Assembly: GCA_000433535.1 (NCBI GenBank)
Contig: FR892648.1
Location: 1-5,918, forward strand
Direction of reading: 5' to 3'
Origin: Dorea sp. CAG:317
GTDB taxonomy: Bacteria; Bacillota; Clostridia; Lachnospirales; Lachnospiraceae
Length of the DNA stretch: 5,918 bases
Position 1 is the stretch's first letter. Every line of letters begins with the position of its first letter. The translations under genes and the position numbers were made by a program. Below, one piece after another: positions 1-4,858 of this stretch. Below the pieces are notes generated by a model, which did not search any database, was not told the DNA's origin, and was given only the letters and a program-made list of their open reading frames with translations.

Positions 1-26
1 GCTGTCCCTCACGAGTCAGCTTAAAC

Positions 27-55
27 ATAATATCATTTCTTTTCTCTTAAGTCAA
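27..55 (-). promoter_or_regulatory. Strong leftward sigma-A promoter at window edge
   Basis: On the minus strand a TTGACT -35 box (50-55) and a TATTAT -10 box (27-32) are separated by exactly 17 bases. Transcription would begin near position 20 and run out of the window to the left, so the gene or RNA it serves is not visible. The first 20 bases of the transcript (positions 20-1) can fold into a small imperfect hairpin with GCTG/CAGC ends, too little to identify an RNA family. Confidence 0.6.
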
Positions 56-198
56 TACCTTTTTTCATCTTTTTTTATTTTTTCTTTTTAGTTTTTACAA
101 CCACAAGAACTTGTCCTTTTATCTGATTTAAATCACCAGATATATGATTAAAAAAGATTAGGTATCTTCTATTATTTATTCACCACACGGGTGACATA

Positions 199-230
199 TA
201 AAAACTACCTGAAATACCTTTCAGGTAGTT
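199..230 (-). terminator. Rho-independent terminator of tRNA-Ser
   Basis: A perfect 12-bp inverted repeat (203-214 with 219-230, four-base loop) is followed on the minus strand by a short T run. It begins two bases beyond the tRNA discriminator base, so it ends the tRNA transcript almost immediately. There is no terminator between the upstream acyltransferase gene and the tRNA, so this hairpin probably ends that mRNA as well. Confidence 0.85.
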
Positions 231-232
231 AG

Positions 233-320
233 CGGAGAAAGAGGGATTTGAACCCTCGCGCCGGTTGCCCGACCTACACCCTTAGCAGGGGCGCCTCTTC
301 AGCCTCTTGAGTATTTCTCC
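233..320 (-). tRNA. tRNA-Ser (anticodon GCU)
   Basis: Reading the minus strand, the acceptor arm GGAGAAA pairs with TTTCTCC and the discriminator base is G. The anticodon loop CTGCTAA (anticodon at 286-284) sits on a CGCCC/GGGTG stem, a long variable arm follows as expected for a class II serine tRNA, and the T loop is the canonical GGTTCAAATCC. The length of 88 bases is normal for tRNA-Ser. It decodes AGU and AGC serine codons. The 3' CCA is not encoded (the next bases are CT, then the terminator stem), so CCA must be added after processing. It lies downstream of the acyltransferase gene on the same strand. Confidence 0.96.
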
Positions 321-330
321 AGCAAGGGTT

Positions 331-359
331 ATTATACTAAAGGTTCTACCTATTGTCAA
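331..359 (-). promoter_or_regulatory. Consensus sigma-A promoter for tRNA-Ser
   Basis: The minus strand carries a perfect TTGACA (354-359) and a perfect TATAAT (331-336) with a 17-base spacer. Expected initiation is near 324, a few bases before the mature tRNA 5' end. The -35 box lies only four bases beyond the stop codon of the acyltransferase gene. Confidence 0.9.
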
Positions 360-363
360 TCCC

Positions 364-1080
364 TTATTTCACAATGTTTTCATTAATCTTATTTTGTATT
401 CTTTCTTTTACGGTTTCTGCAATTTCATTTGTCTTCATATCTTTATACTCTTCATATAGAAGCGGTTCTAAAAAATGGACCTGAACTGTAACCGGAGTGA
501 TAGAATTTGTGTCAAATGGTTTAAATGAATCAATCAATGCCACCGGAACAATGGGACATCTTGCTTTTGTCGCAGATTTGAAACTTCCTCCTTTAAAGTC
601 CTGAATCTGGTTTCCTTTTTTAGATCGTGTACCTTCTGCAAAAATCAAATAGTTTCTTCCTTTTTTAACTTCCTTGGTTACATTAACAATAACTTCCATT
701 GCCTGTCGCACATCTTCTCGATCCAGCATATATGCTTTCATACACGCAAATACCTGCTTTAAAAACGGTACATTAGCAACTTCTTTCTTTGCAACAACAG
801 AAAATGGCTTTGGACACGCATCAATAATTGCCAGAACATCATACATTCCTTGATGATTTGGAAAAAACATAAATCCATTTTCTTTCGGAATGTTTTCCTG
901 CCCGTGTACATCTATAATTACGTTTCCACCTTTATTTGCACGATATGTAATATATCGAAGCATTTTGTAATGTTCTTCTTCTGTATATTTATCCACATGA
1001 CTGGCATGATAACATAATTTAATCCACATGTATGGAACAAGAAGAATATTTCGAAATACCATCATTAAAATCCGCTTCAT
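364..1080 (-). CDS. plsC: Lysophospholipid acyltransferase, PlsC/LPLAT family
   Basis: The 238-residue protein is a probable membrane-associated 1-acyl-sn-glycerol-3-phosphate acyltransferase. This family moves an acyl chain to the sn-2 position of lysophosphatidic acid to make phosphatidic acid, the precursor of membrane phospholipids. The catalytic HX4D motif is NHQGMYD (His76, Asp81). The phosphate-binding motif is FAEGTRS (Glu149-Arg152), and a later block CPIVPVALIDS (175-185) matches motif IV. The N-terminus (residues 1-25) is hydrophobic with basic residues and probably anchors the enzyme. Length is normal. The ATG is preceded by AAGGAG at 1092-1097 with 11-base spacing. The gene has its own promoter and diverges from the GntR operon. 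The exact lysophospholipid substrate cannot be read from sequence, so the symbol marks the family rather than a proven substrate. Confidence 0.9.
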   Translation of the reverse strand: MKRILMMVFRNILLVPYMWIKLCYHASHVDKYTEEEHYKMLRYITYRANKGGNVIIDVHGQENIPKENGFMFFPNHQGMYDVLAIIDACPKPFSVVAKKEVANVPFLKQVFACMKAYMLDREDVRQAMEVIVNVTKEVKKGRNYLIFAEGTRSKKGNQIQDFKGGSFKSATKARCPIVPVALIDSFKPFDTNSITPVTVQVHFLEPLLYEEYKDMKTNEIAETVKERIQNKINENIVK

Positions 1081-1123
1081 ATTCGTAATAACTCCTTTTT
1101 ATCTGTAAACTTCTCTGTTTCCT

Positions 1124-1152
1124 AGTATAAGGGCAGTACCTTTGAAAGTAAA
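1124..1152 (-). promoter_or_regulatory. Candidate promoter of the acyltransferase gene
   Basis: On the minus strand a TATACT -10 box (1124-1129) lies 17 bases from a TTTACT -35 box (1147-1152, four of six consensus bases). It would give a leader of about 37 bases carrying the ribosome binding site. The promoter diverges from the GntR operon promoter, with about 22 bases between the two -35 boxes. Confidence 0.55.
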
Positions 1153-1174
1153 GATAAAAGATTTGATTTATATA

Positions 1175-1203
1175 TTGACATTTCTTCTTTTCTCACTTAT
1201 ACT
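1175..1203 (+). promoter_or_regulatory. Sigma-A promoter of the GntR-ABC operon
   Basis: A perfect TTGACA (1175-1180) is followed after 17 bases by TATACT (1198-1203). Initiation is expected near 1210, giving a leader of about 58 bases before the GTG start of the regulator gene. Confidence 0.85.
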
Positions 1204-1210
1204 TCCATTA

Positions 1211-1228
1211 TAGTTAATTACTCAACTA
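1211..1228 (+). promoter_or_regulatory. Candidate GntR autoregulatory operator
   Basis: The inverted repeat TAGTT (1211-1215) / AACTA (1224-1228) with an 8-base centre lies where transcription should start, immediately downstream of the -10 box. A further AACTAACC-like direct repeat follows to 1235. The position suits steric repression by the dimeric regulator encoded next, as is usual for GntR/YtrA-type operons. The assignment rests on symmetry and position only. Confidence 0.5.
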
Positions 1229-1267
1229 ACTAACCAGATAAGTAACCTATCAAGAAAGGAGGACAAC

Positions 1268-1636
1268 GTGAAAATAGATATGAACAGCGAGAAGCCAATC
1301 TTTATACAAATAGCCGAAGGCGTTGAAGATGGCATTTTGACCGGAATATTTCCAGAAGAAGAACAAATCCCTTCTATTACAGAGTTTTCTGTAAACTACA
1401 AAATCAATCCAGCTACTGCGTTGAAAGGAATCAATCTTCTCGTGGACGAAAACATTATTTTTAAGAAAAGGGGCGTTGGTATGTTTGTAACAAAAGGAGC
1501 TGTTAAAAAGTTGAAACAAAAACGTCAAAATCAATTTTACGACAACTATATCAGTAAATTAATAGACGAAGCTAAACGACTGGGCATTACAGGCGATGAG
1601 ATTATTGCCATGGTAGAAAGGGGATTTTCAAAATGA
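1268..1636 (+). CDS. GntR-family repressor, YtrA subfamily
   Basis: The 122-residue protein is a DNA-binding transcriptional regulator with an N-terminal winged helix (about residues 8-76) in the GntR arrangement: PIFIQIAEGVEDGILTG, then an IPSI turn, then a recognition region NPATALKGINLL, then the wing KKRGVGMFV. The C-terminal part (77-122) is only a short helical dimerisation tail, without a FadR, HutC or MocR ligand domain. That short form is typical of the YtrA subfamily, which usually represses its own ABC transporter operon. The GTG start is chosen because AAAGGAGG (1255-1262) sits five bases before it; the in-frame ATG at 1280 is too far away. The stop overlaps the ATPase start by four bases (ATGA), which indicates translational coupling. 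The inducer is unknown; in studied relatives it is often a cell-envelope antibiotic. Confidence 0.92.
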   Translation: MKIDMNSEKPIFIQIAEGVEDGILTGIFPEEEQIPSITEFSVNYKINPATALKGINLLVDENIIFKKRGVGMFVTKGAVKKLKQKRQNQFYDNYISKLIDEAKRLGITGDEIIAMVERGFSK

Positions 1637-2493
1637 GAGGAATTGAAGTAAAGAATGTTTCCAAAACATACAAAGATACAAAAGCACTTAGTAATGTAAA
1701 TATTTATTTGGAAGAAAATAAGATTTACGGTCTACTCGGAAGAAACGGAGCAGGAAAAACTACTTTATTAAATGTTATTAATAATCGAGTGTATGCAGAT
1801 GAAGGCACGGTTACGCTAAATGGTGATATTCTTACCGAAAACGATGAAGCACTTAATCACTTATACTTTACAAGTGAAAAATTATTATTTCCCGAAGGCA
1901 TGAAAGTTAAAAAGATTTTCCGTTGGACAAAAGAATTTCATCCCGAATTCGATATGGACTATGCGCTTCGTATTGCAGAACTTTTCGGACTGCCTTTAAA
2001 CAAGAAATCATCCGCTCTTTCCACAGGATATAAATCCATTTTAAAAAATGTGATTGCATTGTCCGTGAATGCACCTTATGTGTTTTTGGATGAACCCGTA
2101 CTTGGACTGGACGCAAACCACAGAGAATTATTTTACAGATTATTAATTGAAAAATACAGTGAATCTCCCTTTACCATTGTAATATCTACACATTTAATAG
2201 AGGAAGTTTCTAATATTATTGAAGATGTTATTATTATTAAAAATGGTAACGTCATTGAAAAAGGTTCTTGCGAGGACTTATTAAAACGAGGTTATGCTAT
2301 TTCAGGAGCTGCTGATTCTGTAGATAATTATATAAGAAACTATATCGTTGATGGTAAAGTCATTGGCGAAGATTCCATTGGTAATTCAAAAAGTGTTTAC
2401 ATTCTTGGAAAACCAGAGGAAACACTGCCTGAAAACTTAGAAGTTTCTTCCCTAGATCTTCAGAAATTATTTATTCAATTAACAAACGCATAG
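1633..2493 (+). CDS. ABC transporter ATP-binding protein, YtrB-like
   Basis: The 286-residue protein is the cytoplasmic ATPase that should power the permease encoded next. Walker A is GRNGAGKT (36-43), Walker B runs through FLDEP with Asp153 and the catalytic Glu154, the D-loop is GLD (158-160) and the H-loop is STH (His187). The signature motif is degenerate, LSTGYK (129-134) in place of LSGGQ, and the usual Q-loop glutamine is replaced by a TSEK stretch near 80-83. Such variants recur in the YtrB-like group that pairs with short GntR regulators. Residues beyond about 220 form a C-terminal extension of unknown role. The start follows AAAGGGG (1617-1623) and overlaps the regulator stop. The substrate cannot be deduced; export of, or resistance to, an antimicrobial is the usual guess for this operon type. 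Confidence 0.92.
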   Translation: MRGIEVKNVSKTYKDTKALSNVNIYLEENKIYGLLGRNGAGKTTLLNVINNRVYADEGTVTLNGDILTENDEALNHLYFTSEKLLFPEGMKVKKIFRWTKEFHPEFDMDYALRIAELFGLPLNKKSSALSTGYKSILKNVIALSVNAPYVFLDEPVLGLDANHRELFYRLLIEKYSESPFTIVISTHLIEEVSNIIEDVIIIKNGNVIEKGSCEDLLKRGYAISGAADSVDNYIRNYIVDGKVIGEDSIGNSKSVYILGKPEETLPENLEVSSLDLQKLFIQLTNA

Positions 2494-2505
2494 GAGAATG
2501 AAATT

Positions 2506-3234
2506 ATGAAAAAGAGCTTAAAATATCAGTTACACGACTTTAAAACATCCTTATTAGTTTATCTTAGTATCTATTTGACAGTTGCCATTGTCATAGGAGC
2601 TTTTTTCATCTGGACCGGAAGCAAGCCCGAAAGTGCAAATCTAAATGGCTCTAACAGTATGGACTTTTCATCAACAATTTTCACTTTTATCATGGGGCTT
2701 GCTATTTTTAAGGAACATTTCTGGATGGTTGCGCAAAATGGAATTTCAAGAAAAACATTTTTCAAAAGTTGTATGTATTGCATGTTGATTATTAATTTTA
2801 TTCTTGCTATAGCAACTGTTGTTTTTACACTATTTTTCACTCAAATGTCTGGACTTGATTGGTCAACTATGTTTGGTGTTTTATATTCCAAATTTGACCA
2901 GAACATAATTATTACATTCATAGTACATACAATTTTTATATTTTCCGCGTACAACCTGTGCTTTTTAAGCGGATATTTCGTTACCATCCTTTTTTATAAG
3001 GCATCTAAAATCGGAAAAGTGATTATTGCTGCAGGGCTTCCTGTTCTTTTCTTCTTCATACTGCCATTATCTTATGGGTTTATTCCTAAGTTTTGGAATG
3101 CTGTTTTTAACTTTCTATTTCATATTACCGGCATGGAAAGCGGAAACCCTCTCTATGGAATTATAACTATTTCAGTAATTGCTGTAGTATTGGGAATTGG
3201 CAGTTATCCGCTAGCAAAAAGAGTGGAGATATAA
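2506..3234 (+). CDS. ABC-2 type permease, six-helix membrane protein
   Basis: The 242-residue integral membrane protein is the probable channel partner of the ATPase immediately upstream. Hydrophobic stretches suggest six transmembrane segments at about residues 15-36, 53-68, 88-112, 133-161, 171-193 and 215-235, the usual ABC-2 permease count. A short cytoplasmic loop QNGISRKTFFKS (77-88) resembles the coupling region after helix 2 in this family, where a Gly-Ile/Val-Ser-Arg stretch is common. It starts 12 bases after the ATPase stop codon, and its AGGAG (2492-2496) overlaps that stop codon. It has no soluble domain that would reveal a substrate. The family call comes from topology and operon context; individual residues are poorly conserved in this group. 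Confidence 0.85.
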   Translation: MKKSLKYQLHDFKTSLLVYLSIYLTVAIVIGAFFIWTGSKPESANLNGSNSMDFSSTIFTFIMGLAIFKEHFWMVAQNGISRKTFFKSCMYCMLIINFILAIATVVFTLFFTQMSGLDWSTMFGVLYSKFDQNIIITFIVHTIFIFSAYNLCFLSGYFVTILFYKASKIGKVIIAAGLPVLFFFILPLSYGFIPKFWNAVFNFLFHITGMESGNPLYGIITISVIAVVLGIGSYPLAKRVEI

Positions 3235-3263
3235 TTGAAATATTAACAACTAAGATGTACAAT
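3235..3263 (+). promoter_or_regulatory. Candidate promoter of the first C_GCAxxG_C_C gene
   Basis: TTGAAA (3235-3240) and TACAAT (3258-3263) are spaced by 17 bases in the 70-base gap after the permease gene. No terminator hairpin is visible in that gap, so the downstream gene may receive both operon read-through and its own transcription. Confidence 0.5.
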
Positions 3264-3304
3264 AACATTAATAAATACATTTTAATAGTTAGGGGGCTTT
3301 ACCT

Positions 3305-3763
3305 ATGAATACAAATGTTGACATGAATAAGTTACAGGATAATGCTGTTAAAATATTTACTTCCGGGTTTGCTTGCTCAGAATCTGTAATTGCAGCAATC
3401 AGAGATGCTTTAGAACTTGACATTCCAGATAGTGCCATTGCAATGAGTTCCGGTTTCCCTTGGGGAATGGGAGGTGCAGGTTGTCTCTGCGGTGCTGTAG
3501 CCGGAGGAGCTATGTGTATCGGTTTCTTATATGGAAGAAGCACGCCGGGGGATCCAAAAATCAACAGATGTTTTGAACTTACGAAAGAATTTCACGATAA
3601 ATTCAAAAAAGAATTTGGTGCCACCTGCTGCCGTATCTTAATTAAAGATTACCCGGACAGAAATTCTCCGGAGAGAAAATGCCACTGTATTGAGATGGTG
3701 AAATTTACAGTAGTTGCTGTAGCTGAGATTTTGATTCGTGAATATGAGAAAGATAATGCCTAA
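3305..3763 (+). CDS. C_GCAxxG_C_C family cysteine-rich redox protein
   Basis: The 152-residue soluble protein belongs to the family of putative redox-active proteins defined by four conserved cysteines and a CGAxxG motif. Here the motif is CGAVAG (62-67), preceded by GFPWGMGGAG. Comparison with the paralogue at 5114-5521 identifies the four conserved cysteines as Cys24, Cys62, Cys109 and Cys128. Five other cysteines (60, 71, 89, 108, 126) make it unusually cysteine-rich. There is no signal peptide or membrane helix, so it is probably cytoplasmic. The ATG follows AGGGGG at 3291-3296 with eight-base spacing. Members of the family are commonly found next to transporter genes, which agrees with the ABC operon upstream. 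The biochemical reaction is unknown; a thiol/disulfide or metal-centre role is only inferred from the cysteines. Confidence 0.88.
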   Translation: MNTNVDMNKLQDNAVKIFTSGFACSESVIAAIRDALELDIPDSAIAMSSGFPWGMGGAGCLCGAVAGGAMCIGFLYGRSTPGDPKINRCFELTKEFHDKFKKEFGATCCRILIKDYPDRNSPERKCHCIEMVKFTVVAVAEILIREYEKDNA

Positions 3764-3786
3764 GGATAATTCAGAAGATAAAAACT

Positions 3787-3819
3787 AAGAGCCGAGAGAT
3801 TCTAACTCTCGGCTCTTTT
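3787..3819. terminator. Bidirectional terminator between convergent genes
   Basis: A perfect 12-bp stem (3787-3798 with 3806-3817) has a seven-base loop. It is followed by TTTT on the plus strand and by a T-rich tract on the minus strand (3785-3781). It can end both the plus-strand C_GCAxxG_C_C transcript and the minus-strand rpn transcript. The last codons of rpn lie in the 3806-3817 arm and its stop codon lies in the loop. Confidence 0.88.
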
Positions 3820-4203
3820 CCAATATTTCTCCATAAATTCCTCTATTTCTTTTTCTGACAATGAAAATTTCTGTGCCAGCTTGTCTTGTATTTTTTCTTC
3901 AGATATTCCCATTTCCTGTAATATTTCTATACACTCTTGTATTCTACCTTCCGCATGTCCTTCCGCAAGTCCTTCCGCATGTCCTTCCGCATGTCCTTCC
4001 GCGTGTCCTTCTGCAAGTCCTTCCGCATGTCCTTCTGCATATCCCCTTGCATGTCCTGTACGCCATCCACTATTAATCATATGATTGTAATCTCGGATTG
4101 CCTTTTGTCTTTCTTCATACTCCAGACGTTTTTCATCATCAGCACTCAAATTTACCAAACGATTGTATGCTTTTTCCATGTATTTATCTCCCTGAACGGC
4201 CAT
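3802..4203 (-). CDS. Candidate intragenic small Rpn protein (RpnS-like)
   Basis: An in-frame ATG at 4203, codon 189 of the rpn gene, lies exactly eight bases after a TAAGGAGG sequence (4212-4219), stronger than most gene starts in this window. Translation would give a 133-residue protein made of the linker, the four-residue repeats and the C-terminal tail, without the nuclease core. Enterobacterial Rpn genes are reported to make such separately translated C-terminal proteins, which bind and block the full-length toxin. A second ATG at 4179 has a weaker AGGGAG (4188-4193), also with eight-base spacing. The caveat is that the site encodes Lys-Glu-Glu, which may be kept for the protein; however, three of the four other Glu-Glu pairs in the gene use GAA GAA, not GAG GAA. 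Production is not proven by sequence. Confidence 0.5.
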   Translation of the reverse strand: MAVQGDKYMEKAYNRLVNLSADDEKRLEYEERQKAIRDYNHMINSGWRTGHARGYAEGHAEGLAEGHAEGHAEGHAEGLAEGHAEGRIQECIEILQEMGISEEKIQDKLAQKFSLSEKEIEEFMEKYWKRAES

Positions 4204-4767
4204 TTGCATTTCCTCCTTATTCTCTGCATTAAAGAAACGCGCCCATCTGAGTAACTCTGTTTCCGGATACTGATATTTTTTAAGTTTCGGAAGTTCTACA
4301 ATATGAATTTCCATCTTATCCGTATACAATAGTTTCCTGCTGTCTTCCCATATATGGAATTTAGAGTAATATTCTTCATCATCAAATAATATGAAATTTA
4401 AAATTCCCACATGGATACATTTCTTTAACTCTTGATAATCCTCACCTTCATGGATTTGTTCTGAGAACATCTTACAAAGATAAAACAAAGAGCGTTCTGC
4501 CCAATAATCATAAGCAATAACCTGCATTTCTATATCTATCTGCGTACCATTTTCCAACACTACCCGTATATCCAAAATTCCAAGCTTATCTTTTTGATGT
4601 TGTTTTCTTAAATATGTAGGAAGCAGCTCTGTTCTTTGAATCATATCTGCTTTGACGCCCAATATCGCCGCTATAAACCCCCGTCTGACATCTTCGTCAT
4701 TCAAAAGCTCCTTGAAACAAAAATCCACCTTGGGTGACATAATAAATGTGTTGTCGTTACTTTTCAT
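3802..4767 (-). CDS. Rpn-family PD-(D/E)XK nuclease (PDDEXK transposase-like)
   Basis: The 321-residue protein is of the Rpn/PDDEXK family, DNA endonucleases once annotated as transposases; enterobacterial relatives promote recombination and act in phage defence. The family opening is MSPKVDFCFKELL (10-22). The nuclease core is GILDIRVVLENG...IDIEMQ, giving Asp66, Glu80 and Gln82, the D...ExQ form common in this family. A linker (about 170-238) leads to 37 residues of Gly-His/Leu-Ala-Glu repeats (239-275) and a charged helical tail. The ATG at 4767 is chosen because AAAGGAG (4775-4781) precedes it by seven bases; the in-frame ATG at 4803, adding 12 residues, has no ribosome binding site. A hairpin covers the chosen start. 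A strong internal ribosome binding site may yield a separate C-terminal protein. It stands alone with its own promoter. Whether it is active as a toxin or defence protein is inference. Confidence 0.88.
   Translation of the reverse strand: MKSNDNTFIMSPKVDFCFKELLNDEDVRRGFIAAILGVKADMIQRTELLPTYLRKQHQKDKLGILDIRVVLENGTQIDIEMQVIAYDYWAERSLFYLCKMFSEQIHEGEDYQELKKCIHVGILNFILFDDEEYYSKFHIWEDSRKLLYTDKMEIHIVELPKLKKYQYPETELLRWARFFNAENKEEMQMAVQGDKYMEKAYNRLVNLSADDEKRLEYEERQKAIRDYNHMINSGWRTGHARGYAEGHAEGLAEGHAEGHAEGHAEGLAEGHAEGRIQECIEILQEMGISEEKIQDKLAQKFSLSEKEIEEFMEKYWKRAES
3947..4054 (-). repeat. Nine tandem 12-bp repeats in the rpn coding region
   Basis: On the plus strand the unit CCTTCCGCATGT recurs nine times without gaps. 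Four copies are identical, two differ by one base, two differ by two bases, and the last, at 4043-4054, is degenerate. Twelve bases equal four codons, so the array encodes Gly-His/Leu-Ala-Glu tetrapeptides and copy-number change keeps the reading frame. It is a coding tandem repeat. Confidence 0.95.
4212..4219 (-). promoter_or_regulatory. Internal Shine-Dalgarno inside rpn
   Basis: The minus strand reads TAAGGAGG, a seven-base AAGGAGG match to the 16S anti-Shine-Dalgarno, eight bases before the ATG at 4203 and two bases before the ATG at 4209. The spacing favours 4203. I see no complementary segment close by that would hide it. Confidence 0.6.
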
Positions 4768-4815
4768 CTTTGTACTCCTTTCCTTGCAGAAAAGACAAAT
4801 CATTTGTACAAAGAT
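4766..4815 (-). promoter_or_regulatory. 5' UTR hairpin masking the rpn start
   Basis: In the minus-strand mRNA, AUCUUUGUAC (4815-4806) is perfectly complementary to GUACAAAGAU (4775-4766). Inside it, UCUUUUC (4795-4789) pairs with GAAAGGA (4782-4776) with one G-U wobble and a six-base loop. The two stems are continuous on the 3' side, and a ten-base bulge interrupts the 5' side. All of the Shine-Dalgarno AAAGGAG and the first two bases of the AUG would be paired. The predicted transcription start near 4823 includes the whole structure. It probably limits translation of the full-length nuclease. The palindrome TTTGTACAAA (4803-4812) could alternatively be a protein-binding site. Confidence 0.6.
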
Positions 4816-4829
4816 AAACTTATAACTTT

Positions 4830-4858
4830 ATTATAAAGATTCTTCTACAAATATACAA
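4830..4858 (-). promoter_or_regulatory. Promoter of rpn
   Basis: A perfect TATAAT (4830-4835, minus strand) lies 17 bases from a TTGTAT -35 box (4853-4858, four of six consensus bases). The transcript would start near 4823 with a leader of about 56 bases that contains the start-masking hairpin. Confidence 0.65.

Noticed and set aside
180..194. Small hairpin TCACC/GGTGA downstream of the tRNA terminator
   Set aside because: Only five base pairs, no T run, and the stronger 12-bp terminator already ends the transcript.
233..320. tRNA-Ser as an integration site for a mobile element
   Set aside because: No duplicate of the tRNA 3' end and no integrase gene is present in the window.
1250..1534. 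Minus-strand reading frame opposite the GntR gene
   Set aside because: Antisense to a well-supported gene, without a ribosome binding site or recognisable domain; the same holds for minus-strand frames at 1907-2116, 2571-2840 and 3289-3564 and plus-strand frames at 5159-5465.
3248..3290. Second GntR operator before the first C_GCAxxG_C_C gene (AACTA and TAGTT half-sites)
   Set aside because: The half-sites are in the opposite order from the operon operator and about 33 bases apart, which is likely chance in AT-rich sequence.
3947..4054. Tandem repeats as a CRISPR array
   Set aside because: Units are 12 bases with no spacers and encode in-frame tetrapeptides.
4207..4209. ATG at 4209 as the internal rpn start
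   Set aside because: It is only two bases from the Shine-Dalgarno core; the ATG at 4203 has ideal spacing.
3861..4254. Three plus-strand reading frames over the 12-bp repeats, giving Cys-Pro-Ser-Ala or Ser-Phe-Arg-Met repeat proteins
   Set aside because: They are antisense shadows of the rpn repeats, lack ribosome binding sites and overlap a clearly conserved minus-strand protein.
3802..4767. rpn as an insertion-sequence transposase
   Set aside because: Despite the common transposase label for the family, there are no terminal inverted repeats or target duplications around the gene, and the core is an Rpn-type PD-(D/E)XK nuclease.
4768..4803. Upstream ATG of rpn at 4803, adding 12 residues
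   Set aside because: No Shine-Dalgarno precedes it, whereas AAAGGAG lies seven bases before the ATG at 4767, and family homology begins just after that start.
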